This document shows, one piece after another, positions 6,331-14,695 of a stretch of 19,025 nt of DNA (the first letter of the stretch is position 1; every line of letters starts with the position of its first letter). Source of the stretch: Chloroflexota bacterium (GTDB taxonomy: Bacteria > Chloroflexota > Anaerolineae > Anaerolineales > Villigracilaceae). A program made the translations under genes and the position numbers. The notes beneath the pieces are model-generated. The model had not been told where the DNA came from. It did not search any database and saw only the letters and a program-made list of their open reading frames with translations. The DNA lies in NCBI GenBank assembly GCA_016191985.1, contig JACPVB010000275.1, forward strand, positions 1 to 19,025, in the 5' to 3' direction.

Positions 6331-6564
6331 ATGACTGCTGCTTATATTCTCATCCAAATGAATGCAACAGACCCGCGTAAGGTCATGGCGACTATTCGCG
6401 CCGTTGCGGGAGTGAAGCAAGCTCACCTCCTGGTAGGACCCACAGATTGCATCGCATATGTTGAATCGAACACTCTAGAGTCACTTGGTGACACCGTTGT
6501 TGCTCTACGCGGTGTGAGTGGTGTGGTGAGTACCGATACGCGCATCGCCGTTTCCGTGCCGTGA
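6331..6564 (+). CDS. stand-alone Lrp/AsnC ligand-binding (RAM) domain protein
   Basis: The 77-residue protein covers almost exactly one RAM domain, the effector-binding beta-alpha-beta-beta-alpha-beta fold of Lrp/AsnC regulators. AAYILIQMNA is the first strand, DPRKVMATIRAVAGVKQAHLLVGPTDCIAYVES gives helix 1 and strands 2-3, and LGDTVVALRGVSGVVSTDTRI the second helix and last strand. No HTH is present and the gene starts cleanly at ATG 6331 with AAGGAG in front, so this is a complete single-domain protein. Such stand-alone RAM proteins are widespread and may bind amino acids or modulate other regulators by hetero-oligomerisation; the ligand is unknown. It is co-directional with the OsmC-family gene and convergent with the cyclase. 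Confidence 0.88.
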   Translation: MTAAYILIQMNATDPRKVMATIRAVAGVKQAHLLVGPTDCIAYVESNTLESLGDTVVALRGVSGVVSTDTRIAVSVP

Positions 6565-6626
6565 CTTGATTCATCTGGCACCATCGGTAGAATTCTGACT
6601 TTTGAAATTAATCTCTTATGCCGGCA

Positions 6627-7841
6627 CTATCTCGCCGATTTGACCAGCCATACTTCCATCTCCCCTTTGCCTTTCACGTTCACCGTGCCGCGCGGCTCGC
6701 ATACAAACTCGTCCTTGATTAATTCATAAGTGGCCTGCGTAATCTGGACCGCGCCGCCAAGACCGTGCGATTCCATGCGGCTGGCAACGTTGACCGCATC
6801 CCCCCACACGTCGTAGACGAATTTACGGCGACCGATCACGCCCGCGATCATCGAGCCTGAATTGACCCCAATGCGAAAGCTCACCCGATGACCGTTGCGA
6901 AATGTATGGCTGGAAATATAATCGCGCATTTCCAGCGCCATACGGACAAGCGCCTGGGCATGATCGGCGCGTTGACGCGGCACTCCCGATGCCACCATGT
7001 AACTATCGCCAATCGTCCTGATCTTTTCAACGTTGTATTTATCCAACAGGGAGTCGAAGAAGGAGAAGGCCTCATTCAGTAATTCGACCATTTCCACGGG
7101 AGGCAATTGGGCGGAGAGCGGGGTGAATCCCACCATGTCTGCGAATAGGACGCTCGCCTCCGTGTAATGATCGGCAATCGTTCGACTTTCGTTTTTGAGA
7201 ATCGCGGCAATCTCTTTGGGAAGGATATTCAATAACAGTGTCTCGGATTTCTGCTGGAAAATATTCTTCTGCCCGACAAAGTAAGAAACCATCATGAATA
7301 CGAGCGAGCCGACACCGATGAGATTGATGACAAAGAAGAAGACCACCAGCGTTGGCGATAGATTGTTGGCGGAACCCACAATGGGCTGTAAAAATCCGCT
7401 GAGGACAACGAGGATCACAAAGGCCAGAAACCAGCGTGGAGCATGACGGGATTCGTCGAAGAGCAATGCGCCCAGCGGGCAAATCAGCGACCATAAAATG
7501 ACTGCACTGCCATTGATAAATCCACCTAATGCTATCATCAGAAAAAAGGGAAGCAGTAGAATCAGCGTGAGTTGACTGAAACGAAAATAACGATACTGGC
7601 GCGTCCGACCAAAATGGATGATGCTAAGCATGGATATAAAGGAATAAGAGAGTGGAATGGCCCCGGCCAGCGGTTCTTTGGAAAAGACATAGATCAACCC
7701 CCAGGCGATCCCTGCAACCATGAAAGGAAGGGCACAGACCACCAGTAGAGACTTTTGCAGACGGATGTCATCCTCGTCGCCTGGGTCAGAGCCAATTCGG
7801 GCAATGGACGGAATCCCCTGCTGAATCAGTCGTTGGATCAT
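6627..7841 (-). CDS. membrane class III adenylate cyclase
   Basis: This 404-residue enzyme should make cAMP. About six membrane segments occupy residues 31-190, followed by a short linker (QQKSETLLLNILPKEI) and a class III catalytic domain at about 225-402. All key residues are visible: metal-binding Asp235 (LFADMVGFT) and Asp279 (TIGDSYM), adenine-specifying Lys273 (EKIRT) and Asp344 (VYDVWGD), and transition-state Asn351 and Arg355 (AVNVASRME). The Lys/Asp pair favours ATP over GTP. One catalytic domain per chain means it acts as a homodimer; the six-segment layout recalls Rv1625c of Mycobacterium. GAGGAG precedes ATG 7841. A fragment homologous to its last residues lies at 4168-4260, so a second copy once existed nearby. 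Its signal is unknown. Confidence 0.95.
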   Translation of the reverse strand: MIQRLIQQGIPSIARIGSDPGDEDDIRLQKSLLVVCALPFMVAGIAWGLIYVFSKEPLAGAIPLSYSFISMLSIIHFGRTRQYRYFRFSQLTLILLLPFFLMIALGGFINGSAVILWSLICPLGALLFDESRHAPRWFLAFVILVVLSGFLQPIVGSANNLSPTLVVFFFVINLIGVGSLVFMMVSYFVGQKNIFQQKSETLLLNILPKEIAAILKNESRTIADHYTEASVLFADMVGFTPLSAQLPPVEMVELLNEAFSFFDSLLDKYNVEKIRTIGDSYMVASGVPRQRADHAQALVRMALEMRDYISSHTFRNGHRVSFRIGVNSGSMIAGVIGRRKFVYDVWGDAVNVASRMESHGLGGAVQITQATYELIKDEFVCEPRGTVNVKGKGEMEVWLVKSAR

Positions 7842-7996
7842 AAGTTATTCTCCTCAATACCACTAAAAAAGAGACTCTATTGCCCGATTTTACAACATTA
7901 CAGAGTATCGCATAATTTAGTAAACAGAAAATTGAATTTTTCCTCGCAATTTTCGACAAAAAGTTTACTTAATTATGAGACAAGCGATAATCCGCC

Positions 7997-8125
7997 TCAA
8001 TAAAAAATGACGTAATCGACTTCCACGGTCCAATCCCCCTGCAAATCCATATTTCCCATTTCAACACCTGCGACGAGGAATACCTTCACTTGCACACCTT
8101 CGCGCTTGACCAGGTTCATGGCATT
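7997..8125 (-). pseudogene. remnant of a DsrE/DsrF-like gene, N- and centre-deleted
   Basis: Within the 434-base gap 7842-8275 the minus strand reads NAMNLVKREGVQVKVFLVA and, after a short bridge, DLQGDWTVEVDYVIFY with a stop at 7997-7999. The first part resembles strand-helix-strand of DsrE/DsrF-family proteins (LAKREG-VKVFL), the second their usual C-terminus (ADWT-WADKV-F). About 45 central residues, including the region where these proteins carry a redox Cys, are missing, and so is the N-terminal start. A start at ATG 8119 would give 40 residues. The homology is by recall, so the family call is tentative. The rest of the gap is AT-rich and I see no other gene in it. Confidence 0.45.
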
Positions 8126-8220
8126 GGATGAAAGTGAAAATGGAGAAATTCAAATATACATTCCATCTTTTTTTGATGGAGCTTATAAGACTTCCACCCC
8201 GGCATCCTGTTCCCGACCAT

Positions 8221-8270
8221 ATACCCGTGACCGCGGGTATTATACAAACCGCCGATGAGGCGGTCTGTAT
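8221..8270 (-). terminator. two tandem hairpins downstream of the TPR gene
   Basis: ATACCCG (8221-8227) pairs with CGGGTAT (8234-8240). Next, 8242-8253 pairs with 8259-8270 (12-bp stem with one mismatch, 5-base loop). They begin six bases after the stop of the minus-strand TPR gene, where a terminator is expected, but the T-tract on the minus strand is poor. Confidence 0.5.
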
Positions 8271-8275
8271 GGCGG

Positions 8276-9328
8276 CTATCTCATCCCTGAGACTGTGATC
8301 AACCCGTTCGTGACGTTGATGTTCATGAGCCGCAGCCCTGGCACTTCTGCGCTGATCTGTTCGGCCAGCATCTGATTCAGCCAGCTTTCCGCCTGGGAGA
8401 GCAAAATGTCCGGGACGGTTTGCTGGCCGATCTGCATGGTCTCCAGTTCAAAGACGGGCTGTGCGTTCCCGTCAATGCTGACGGTCCCAACGACAAGCAC
8501 GGAAGTGGAGTCAGCGCTGCCATTTACCACTCCCCAGACTTGTATTTTTCCATCTCGCAAATAGACTTGCACATCGCTCAAGGGCAGGTCGGGGCTGTTT
8601 TTCATTTCCATGGCGAGCCACGAAGTGACTTGTTGTTCAGTGATGGTTGCCGAAGATAATGAGCCAGGCTGGGGAATTGAATTTGCAAGCATTGCTTTTG
8701 CTTCAAGCGCCGTTACATCGGAGGTAATGATCTCAGCGCCGGGGCGCTCGGGCGCGCCCTCCATGCCGCTGTCTGAGTTTTCAACGGCGAGCATAATCAA
8801 CGCATCCACAAGGGACGCATATTGCGGATATTTTGTGTTGACTTCGGCGCGGGTTTCGGAGGCGATATCGCTTCCGATGGATGGATTCCCATACACTGTG
8901 GGCGTGGCAGCCATCAGGAATTTTGCAACCTTCGATTCAGGGTTGTTCCGCGCCACGACAAACGAGGTGGTTCCAAATAAGAAGAGCACCACGACAACAA
9001 CCAGGATTGCACGCAGTGTGTTCTTATAAGATTTTTGAGTGTGCAGCGGGGTGATGCTTAACCTGCCATCGCGCGGCAGGGTTGGGCTGAGGGAGTCGAT
9101 GCGTGTGAGCGCGATGCGGACCTCATTGTTGTTAGGGTTAATCTTGAGGGCGCGTTTGTAACACTCGATCTTGTGCTCTTTTTCCTCCACTACTTTTGCG
9201 AGCAAAACCCATGCGGCTTCCTCATTGGGATGCGCCGTGAGCAGGTCGGAGAGATATTTTTTTGCCAATTCGCGATTGCCGCGTTGGAAGTTGTAATCAG
9301 CTTGCTTGAGAAGTTCTTGTTTATTCAT
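8276..9328 (-). CDS. TPR-containing single-pass membrane protein
   Basis: The 350-residue protein has an N-terminal cytoplasmic TPR-like region at about 1-75, with two helical repeats (ELLKQADYNFQRGNRELAKK and AAWVLLAKVVEEKEHKIECY). A basic linker and a single transmembrane segment at about 106-126 (LRAILVVVVVLFLFGTTSFV) follow. The remaining 220 residues should be extracytoplasmic, with alternating beta-strand patterns (VQVYLRDGKIQVWGVVNG, then GLRLMNINVTNGLITVSGMR at the end). The C-terminal part looks like a lipid- or polymer-binding beta domain of the DUF2993/LmeA type, but that is only an impression. It follows clpC on the same strand after a 44-base gap holding a palindrome, so it may be partly co-transcribed with clpC. 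Confidence 0.8.
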   Translation of the reverse strand: MNKQELLKQADYNFQRGNRELAKKYLSDLLTAHPNEEAAWVLLAKVVEEKEHKIECYKRALKINPNNNEVRIALTRIDSLSPTLPRDGRLSITPLHTQKSYKNTLRAILVVVVVLFLFGTTSFVVARNNPESKVAKFLMAATPTVYGNPSIGSDIASETRAEVNTKYPQYASLVDALIMLAVENSDSGMEGAPERPGAEIITSDVTALEAKAMLANSIPQPGSLSSATITEQQVTSWLAMEMKNSPDLPLSDVQVYLRDGKIQVWGVVNGSADSTSVLVVGTVSIDGNAQPVFELETMQIGQQTVPDILLSQAESWLNQMLAEQISAEVPGLRLMNINVTNGLITVSGMR

Positions 9329-9335
9329 TTTACTT

Positions 9336-9364
9336 GTAGGGGCGCAACGGTGCTGCGCCCCTGC
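9336..9364. repeat. short REP-like palindrome between clpC and the TPR gene
   Basis: GTAGGGGCGCA (9336-9346) and TGCGCCCCTGC (9354-9364) form an 11-bp stem with one G-T-type mismatch around a 7-base loop. The GTAGGGGCG/CGCCCC(T)AC type is, from memory, one of the commonest intergenic palindromes in Chloroflexota and cyanobacterial genomes. It could also work as a hairpin in the mRNA between the two genes. Confidence 0.55.
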
Positions 9365-9372
9365 ATAATTTC

Positions 9373-11859
9373 CTACAGACTTGGTTCAGCTACCGGACTT
9401 TGTGCTTTTTCCAGAACAACTTCGCCGTCATCGTTGACATTCACTTCAACGGAATCACCATTGAGGAATTCACCGGAGAGCAATTTGTCAGATAGGGGGT
9501 CTTCCACTTTCTGCTGGATCACGCGGCGCAATGGCCGCGCGCCAAACTCGGCATCATAGCCCTGCTCTGCGAGGGAGGCTAATGCGTCAGGTGCAGCGGT
9601 CAGCACAAGGTTATGGTCTTTGAGGCGTTCAGCAACCTTGAACAATTCCAGTGAAACGATCTTCTGGATATCTTCCTTGTTCAACGAGCGAAAGATGACG
9701 ACTGAATCCATACGGTTGATGAATTCGGGGCGGAAGGCGCGTTTGAGCGATTCGCTCAGCTTTTTGCGCATGTCTTCGTAAGAGAGTCTTTCCTCAGTGA
9801 CTTCATCGCGCTTCAAGGCGAAGCCGAGGGAGGTTTGCTTCTTGATGACATCTGCGCCGATGTTGGAGGTCATCACGATGATCGCGTTGCGGAAGTCCAC
9901 CTTGCGGCCTTTCGCATCGCTGAGGTGACCTTCTTCCATGATCTGCAAGAGCATGTTGTGGACTTCGGGATGCGCCTTTTCGATTTCGTCGAAGACGACA
10001 ATGGAATAGGGTCTGCGGCGCAGCGCCTCGGTGAGCTGACCCGCATCTTCGTAGCCGACGTATCCGGGAGGAGCGCCGACGAGACGGGAAGCCGTGTGGC
10101 GTTCCATAAATTCGGACATGTCCAATTGCACGGCGGCGTCTTCACTACCAAACATGAATTTTGCCAGGGTCTTCGTCAACTCGGTCTTGCCTACGCCTGT
10201 GGGGCCGAGGAACATGAAGGAACCAATTGGGCGCTTGGGGTCTTTCAAACCTGCGCGGGCGCGGCGAACGGCGCGGGAGATGGCGATGATCGCATCCTCC
10301 TGGCCGATGATGCCTTTGCGGAGTTCCTCTTCCATTTTGAGCAGGCGCTGGGATTCGGCTTCTGCCAATTGCATGAGCGGTACACCCGTCCACATGGAGA
10401 CGACTTCGGCAATATCCTCTGCGGAAACAACGGGGCTGTTGGCGCGGTCCCAGCCGGTGCGGAGGCGTTCGATCTGCTGGCCGAGATCCATTTCGCGTTC
10501 TTCCCATTCCTTCACATCTTCGTTGTTGCCTTCCTCCTGGGCGAGGGTGCGGTTTTGGCGCGCGGCGCGTAATTGACCGAACAAGTCTTTGGCATGTTTT
10601 GCGGCGGGACTCTTATACATGCGCACGCGCGACGATGATTCATCAATTAAGTCGATGGCTTTGTCGGGTAAAAATCTTTCGGTAACATAGCGTGAGGATA
10701 AATGCGCGGCGGCTTCGAGCGCTTCATCGGAGATCACCAAATGGTGATGTTCTTCGTATGCGCCGCGAATGCCTTTGAGGATTTCAATCGTCTCTTCCTC
10801 GGAGGGTTCGTCAACCTGCACCGGTTGGAAGCGGCGTTCAAGCGCGGCATCGGATTCGATGTGCTTGCGATATTCGTCCAAAGTGGTGGCGCCGATGACT
10901 TGCAATTCGCCACGCGATAATGCGGGCTTGAGGATATTTGCCGCATCGACGGAGGAACCTGCGGCTCCCGCCCCGACCAGCATATGGACCTCGTCTATGA
11001 ACAGGATCGCCCCTGATTGTTTTAACTCGTCAATGATTCGTTTGAGTCTTTCCTCGAACTGACCGCGATACATCGTGCCAGCGACGAGGGACCCCACATC
11101 CAGTTGCAGCACGCGTTTGTTCATGAGCGGCGCGGGCACGTCGCCTTCGACGATGCGTTGGGCGAGTCCTTCCACGATGGCGGTCTTGCCGACACCGGGT
11201 TCACCGATCAGCGCGGGGTTGTTCTTGGTGCGGCGCGCAAGGATTTGAATGACGCGCTCGATCTCCATCTGGCGGCCAATGACGGGGTCGAGTTTCTTTT
11301 CTTCAGCCTTCGAGGTTAAGTCGGAGGCGAGCTGGTCTACGAGGGGGGTCTTTGGGTTTGCCCCTGCCCCAGGGCCGGACTTGGTCGAGGGCGGGCCGGC
11401 AGGCGTCGGGGAGGATGAAGCGGATTCGTTCAACACGCGGCGAGTCTGGCGGCGGATCTGATCGGCTGTAACCCCAAGACGGCGAAGCACTTCCATCGCA
11501 GTGGATTCGACGCGCACCAATCCTAATAAAATATGTTCTGTTCCAATGTAATGATGGCCGAGGCGACGGGCCTCGTCGACGGCATATTCGAGTACCTGCT
11601 GAGTTTCGGCGGCGAGTTCGATGCGGTTGGGGTCGAAGGCGGCTGTGCTGCCTGAAACGCGCGCGACAACTTCGCGCACACGTTCGGAGGTCATGCCGAG
11701 TTCGCGCAGGACGCGACCAGCGACACCTCCTTCTTCGTCCATGAGCCCGAGAAGGAGGTGTTCTGTACCAATATTGTTTTGGCGAGCGCGTTCGGCCTCT
11801 TGATGGGCGAGGCTGAGAACACGCCTTGCACGCTGTGTAAATCTTTCCATACCAGCCAT
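9373..11859 (-). CDS. clpC: ClpC, AAA+ unfoldase subunit of the Clp protease
   Basis: ClpC unfolds damaged or regulatory proteins and feeds them to ClpP. The 828-residue protein is full length: Clp N-terminal repeats at about 4-145, a Ser/Pro/Gly-rich linker (146-172), AAA1 with Walker A GEPGVGKT (219-226) and Walker B ILFIDE (285-290), a middle region (about 415-470, EWEEREMDLGQQIERLR), AAA2 with Walker A GPTGVGKT (552-559) and Walker B VVFDE (621-625), and the C-terminal ClpB-D2-small domain. LGF at 678-680 is the ClpP-docking tripeptide, which separates it from ClpB. AGGAGA precedes ATG 11859. In front lies a -10-like TAGAAT (minus strand, 11885-11890) without a clear -35. I see no CtsR-type direct repeat. 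The substrates are not deducible. Confidence 0.97.
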   Translation of the reverse strand: MAGMERFTQRARRVLSLAHQEAERARQNNIGTEHLLLGLMDEEGGVAGRVLRELGMTSERVREVVARVSGSTAAFDPNRIELAAETQQVLEYAVDEARRLGHHYIGTEHILLGLVRVESTAMEVLRRLGVTADQIRRQTRRVLNESASSSPTPAGPPSTKSGPGAGANPKTPLVDQLASDLTSKAEEKKLDPVIGRQMEIERVIQILARRTKNNPALIGEPGVGKTAIVEGLAQRIVEGDVPAPLMNKRVLQLDVGSLVAGTMYRGQFEERLKRIIDELKQSGAILFIDEVHMLVGAGAAGSSVDAANILKPALSRGELQVIGATTLDEYRKHIESDAALERRFQPVQVDEPSEEETIEILKGIRGAYEEHHHLVISDEALEAAAHLSSRYVTERFLPDKAIDLIDESSSRVRMYKSPAAKHAKDLFGQLRAARQNRTLAQEEGNNEDVKEWEEREMDLGQQIERLRTGWDRANSPVVSAEDIAEVVSMWTGVPLMQLAEAESQRLLKMEEELRKGIIGQEDAIIAISRAVRRARAGLKDPKRPIGSFMFLGPTGVGKTELTKTLAKFMFGSEDAAVQLDMSEFMERHTASRLVGAPPGYVGYEDAGQLTEALRRRPYSIVVFDEIEKAHPEVHNMLLQIMEEGHLSDAKGRKVDFRNAIIVMTSNIGADVIKKQTSLGFALKRDEVTEERLSYEDMRKKLSESLKRAFRPEFINRMDSVVIFRSLNKEDIQKIVSLELFKVAERLKDHNLVLTAAPDALASLAEQGYDAEFGARPLRRVIQQKVEDPLSDKLLSGEFLNGDSVEVNVNDDGEVVLEKAQSPVAEPSL

Positions 11860-11960
11860 AGTTTTTCTCCTAGTTCATGCTGGGATTCTACCAAAAAGGG
11901 GGGAAGTCGGTGTAGGAAAAAGGTTAGAGTTTCCTTACGAGGACTTTTTACTTTTGGCGG

Positions 11961-12003
11961 TTGGCTGTTAGCTAAAAGCTACTGGCTGGCCGCTTACAGC
12001 TAC
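11961..12003. repeat. AGCT-rich degenerate repeat upstream of clpC
   Basis: The stretch contains AGCT at 11970-11973 and 11977-11980 around AAA, and further variants (GGCTGTTAGCT, AGCTACTGGCT, ACAGCTAC) that partly pair with each other. It resembles the low-complexity AGCT-type intergenic repeats I recall from environmental genomes. It lies between the GT4 stop and the clpC promoter region. The call rests on visual pattern only. Confidence 0.3.
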
Positions 12004-12046
12004 TTGTTGTCTCCAGCGCCTTGTATCTTACCGCAAAATTACCTGG

Positions 12047-13273
12047 CTAAACGAATAGGGGATTTTTGGCTGGTTTTCCGGAGATGAACGTCTGCCTGCT
12101 TTTTTGTCTGATCATCTGCTTGTATAGTTTTTCATGTTTCGAGAAGGTGACCTCCGCTTTGAATTTTTCCGCGATGATGCGGCTTTTAATTTTCATTTCG
12201 CGGGCCTTTGTCGGGTCACTTAAGATCCTGCTGATGGCCTTGCCCATGGCTTGGATATCACCGGGGCTGGTGAGATACCCGTTGCCGCCATGTTGTACGA
12301 TTTCGGGGATGCAGGTGGCTTTGACCGCCACGATGGGTAGTCCGCTGGCGGCCGCTTCGAGGATGGCGATGCCCTGCGTCTCAATTTCGGAGGCGGTCAC
12401 AAAAACATCCGACATTCGGTAGATGACTGCCAGTTCCTCCTTGTTTGCAATAAAGCCGGTAAAGCGGACATTGGCTTCAATGCCAAGTGACCGGCACAAT
12501 TTAATAAGCGCGGTTTTTTCGCATCCATCCCCTGCAATGAGGAGAATTGCGCCCGAGGTTTTGATGATGCTCGCGGCGGCTAGAATCACACACTCCATAC
12601 GTTTGTCTGTATCCAGCCTGCCGGCGTGAAGGATGATCGGCGCGTCGTCTGGAATTTGGAATTTGGCGCGAAGCGAAGCGCTCCCGTTTTTGACAGGATT
12701 CGGCTTGAACGTTTGCAGGTCAATGCCGTAATTGATGGTTTTCGCTTTTATACCGATCTTTGTTTTAATAATGCTGGTAATGGTTTTCGTGGGTGAAATG
12801 ACGGCGGTGTAATTCTTCACCAGCCAGCGGGAATAGGTCCAGAGCAACCGCTCCACAAAGCCGCGCAGAAAGGGGATATTCGGCAGGTAGGAGGCGACGA
12901 ACCAGGGAAGCTGGTGCGTGGTCATTGTGATGGGGATACGGGTGTGCCGCACATACTTGAGCCCGACCAGCCCCATTTGCACCGGCTCATGCACATGGAT
13001 GACATCGGGTTGGAAATCGTAAAGAGCTTTCAACACCGCATGACGTTGAAAGAACATCAGCCGCTGGTTGACGCGCAACGGATTGCGAATGGATTTCATG
13101 CGGAGCACCGTCAGGTTTTTTCTGCGCTCAACATATTGGTGCCCCGTGTCGCTGGCAGCAATCACGAGGACTTCGTGCCCGCACTGTGCCATTTCCCTGG
13201 CTAGGTGTTCGGCCACAATGGCCGCTCCGCTCACCATTGGGGGATAGGGTTGAGTAAGGTATGCAATTCGCAT
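12047..13273 (-). CDS. GT4-family glycosyltransferase (GT-B fold)
   Basis: This 408-residue enzyme should transfer a sugar from a nucleotide donor, retaining configuration, at the inner face of the membrane. The N-terminal GT-B half begins MRIAYLTQPYPPMVSGAAIV, with IHVHEP (92-97) and MTTHQLPW (117-124). The C-terminal donor half has HAGRLDTDKR (216-225) for phosphate contacts, IAGDG (246-250) and the E-X7-E motif Glu298/Glu306 in EIETQGIAILEAAASGLP. It resembles the PimB/MgtA-like mannosyl- or glucosyltransferases that act on lipids. I chose ATG 13273 because AAAAGGA precedes it and the motif begins there; a longer frame has a non-family N-terminus. It overlaps the end of the acyltransferase gene by 43 bases and is third in a cluster with it and the VTT gene, which suggests glycolipid synthesis. 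Confidence 0.92.
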   Translation of the reverse strand: MRIAYLTQPYPPMVSGAAIVAEHLAREMAQCGHEVLVIAASDTGHQYVERRKNLTVLRMKSIRNPLRVNQRLMFFQRHAVLKALYDFQPDVIHVHEPVQMGLVGLKYVRHTRIPITMTTHQLPWFVASYLPNIPFLRGFVERLLWTYSRWLVKNYTAVISPTKTITSIIKTKIGIKAKTINYGIDLQTFKPNPVKNGSASLRAKFQIPDDAPIILHAGRLDTDKRMECVILAAASIIKTSGAILLIAGDGCEKTALIKLCRSLGIEANVRFTGFIANKEELAVIYRMSDVFVTASEIETQGIAILEAAASGLPIVAVKATCIPEIVQHGGNGYLTSPGDIQAMGKAISRILSDPTKAREMKIKSRIIAEKFKAEVTFSKHEKLYKQMIRQKSRQTFISGKPAKNPLFV

Positions 13274-13914
13274 TTTGAATCCTTTTCCGCTTCCGCAACC
13301 AATAAATAAATGCGGTCCATTAATTCTTCGGTTTGTGCATGGACGTTCGCCTGCGCATCCGGTAGATAAGCAGCCCCAAAGCGCAGATAACTTTTCCCTG
13401 AAAATTGCCAGGCTCCGCAGCGTGAACTTCCATCCCATTGGAAGTTGAGGCGGGTCAGGTTTTGATGCGGCGCAAACAAACCCAGCGGGATGATCGGCGC
13501 GCCCGTTTCCAGCGCCATGCGCACCACGCCCGTTTTGGCAGGGATGCGCGTCCCGAACTCCACATCTTTTCCTTCGGGGAAGATCGCAATCGTCCCACCA
13601 GCGCGCAGGATTTCGCAAGCCTGTTCCCTGGCCTCTTTCGCCCGGTCTGTTCCGCGATAGACGGGGATTTGGCCTGACTCTTTCAGCATCCGCCCGATAA
13701 ATGGAATTCGGAACAGACCATCTTGCAGCAGGAAATGAGGCGTTTCATCCAGAATGAAGGGCAGGTAGAGCGGGTCACAGCCGGGGGTGTGATTCATGGC
13801 GATGATCTTCGCTCCCTTCGGCAAGACTTCACTGCCTTTGACATCGAAACTGCGATTGAAAACCGTGAAATAGGATTTAAGAATCGCGCGTGGAATTTGA
13901 GTGGATGTGAACAT
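13231..13914 (-). CDS. 1-acyl-glycerol-3-phosphate acyltransferase-like protein (PlsC family)
   Basis: PlsC-family enzymes acylate lysophosphatidate or related acceptors at the membrane. The 227-residue protein has the four blocks: N-H-X4-D as NHTPGCD with His42 and Asp47, block II GQIPVYRGT (81-89), block III FPEG (112-115) and block IV APIIPLGL (139-146). No strong transmembrane helix is seen, so it is probably peripheral. A strong Shine-Dalgarno (AGGAGG) overlaps the TAG stop of the upstream VTT gene and sits 5 bases before ATG 13914, and the downstream GT4 gene starts 43 bases inside its end. The three are one translationally linked unit. The acceptor could be a glycolipid intermediate, as in phosphatidylinositol mannoside acylation; this is inferred from context only. 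Confidence 0.92.
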   Translation of the reverse strand: MFTSTQIPRAILKSYFTVFNRSFDVKGSEVLPKGAKIIAMNHTPGCDPLYLPFILDETPHFLLQDGLFRIPFIGRMLKESGQIPVYRGTDRAKEAREQACEILRAGGTIAIFPEGKDVEFGTRIPAKTGVVRMALETGAPIIPLGLFAPHQNLTRLNFQWDGSSRCGAWQFSGKSYLRFGAAYLPDAQANVHAQTEELMDRIYLLVAEAEKDSKCELHTLLNPIPQW

Positions 13915-13923
13915 GTCCGCCTC

Positions 13924-14583
13924 CTACACAATCTGAAAGCTGGGTCGCACGTTCCGAGCCACCACCCAGCCCAGGCAGATGAGCAGGATCACGCCGCCGA
14001 TGATTCCCCAGCTTTGCAGGCTCAGTTGACTCCCGAACGCGCCCGCCGCACTGGTGAACAGACAGGCCAGTCCGCGCCCGAGACTATTGGCGAAAGTGAA
14101 ACGACGGGATTGAATTTTCCCAAGCCCGGCCACGTAGCACATGGCATCGTTTGGAAAAACAGGCAGGACCAGAGACAGGGCATAAAAGCCGACACCCTGC
14201 CCAGCCGCGGCTTTGTCCCACTTCGATAAAATGTGCGGGGCGATCCAACGCTCAGCAAACGGACGCCCATAACGGCGCGCGAGCGCGAAGGCCATCTGTC
14301 CACCTGCGAACAACCCGAACCATGAGATCAGGAATCCCGGCCCAAAGCCGTAGACATATCCGCAGGCCACCATCAACGCCTGGCCGGGGATGAAGGCAAG
14401 GAAGACTTGTAAAACCAGCAGGAGGATCAAAACCAGCGGCCCCCACATCCCAAGTCTCTCAATGGAACTGACAACCGCTTCCCGGTTCCCAAACCAATTG
14501 AGCAAATCTGCGGCGGTGATTCGGAAGACCCAAACGGCCACTAAAGCGGCAACACACAAAACAACGGTAAAGATTTTTTTCAT
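13924..14583 (-). CDS. VTT-domain (DedA/TVP38-like) membrane protein
   Basis: The 219-residue integral membrane protein has hydrophobic segments at about 3-21, 48-70, 72-103, 131-154, 165-183 and 192-210. It has the VTT core: FIPGQALMVACGYVYGFGPG (64-83), a reentrant-loop-like P-G-G stretch, then ALARRYGR (100-107) and FPNDAMCYVAGLGK (143-156). Several proteins of this superfamily are lipid scramblases or transporters, such as DedA for undecaprenyl phosphate and TMEM41B/VMP1 for phospholipids. I chose ATG 14583, preceded by AAAGGAG; an in-frame start six codons upstream is less likely. It is first in the VTT-PlsC-GT4 cluster, so it might move the lipid the other two enzymes make or use. The role is inference. 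Confidence 0.9.
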   Translation of the reverse strand: MKKIFTVVLCVAALVAVWVFRITAADLLNWFGNREAVVSSIERLGMWGPLVLILLLVLQVFLAFIPGQALMVACGYVYGFGPGFLISWFGLFAGGQMAFALARRYGRPFAERWIAPHILSKWDKAAAGQGVGFYALSLVLPVFPNDAMCYVAGLGKIQSRRFTFANSLGRGLACLFTSAAGAFGSQLSLQSWGIIGGVILLICLGWVVARNVRPSFQIV

Positions 14584-14695
14584 GGCAAGCTCCTTTCGCA
14601 CTCCTACTTTCGCATTTTCGGACTGCCAAAGACAGAGAAGGAACTGCCAAAAGACGCCAAGTTGATGGATTGATATGAAAATAGATCTGCTATCC

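Noticed and set aside
6319..6333. The ribosome site before the RAM-domain gene (AGAAGGAGATTACATATG) looks almost like a phage T7 gene 10/expression-vector leader, suggesting vector contamination.
   Set aside because: The match is one base short and does not continue upstream or downstream; the flanking genes are natural and continuous, so it is a chance resemblance of a strong Shine-Dalgarno.
8163..8179. CCATC-T7-GATGG hairpin in the gap after the cyclase.
   Set aside because: The stem has only five base pairs and a T-rich loop; it is not clearly placed at the end of any gene.
9835..10572. A long 245-codon open frame on the plus strand opposite clpC.
   Set aside because: It lies antisense to the highly conserved AAA2 part of clpC and mirrors its codon structure; it has no family motif and no ribosome site of its own.
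11860..11940. CtsR-type operator in front of clpC.
   Set aside because: I looked for the GGTCAAA-type direct repeat and found none on either strand.
13274..13618. Possible 115-residue N-terminal extension of the glycosyltransferase.
   Set aside because: This stretch is the out-of-frame reading of the acyltransferase gene; the GT-B fold and a good ribosome site start at 13273.
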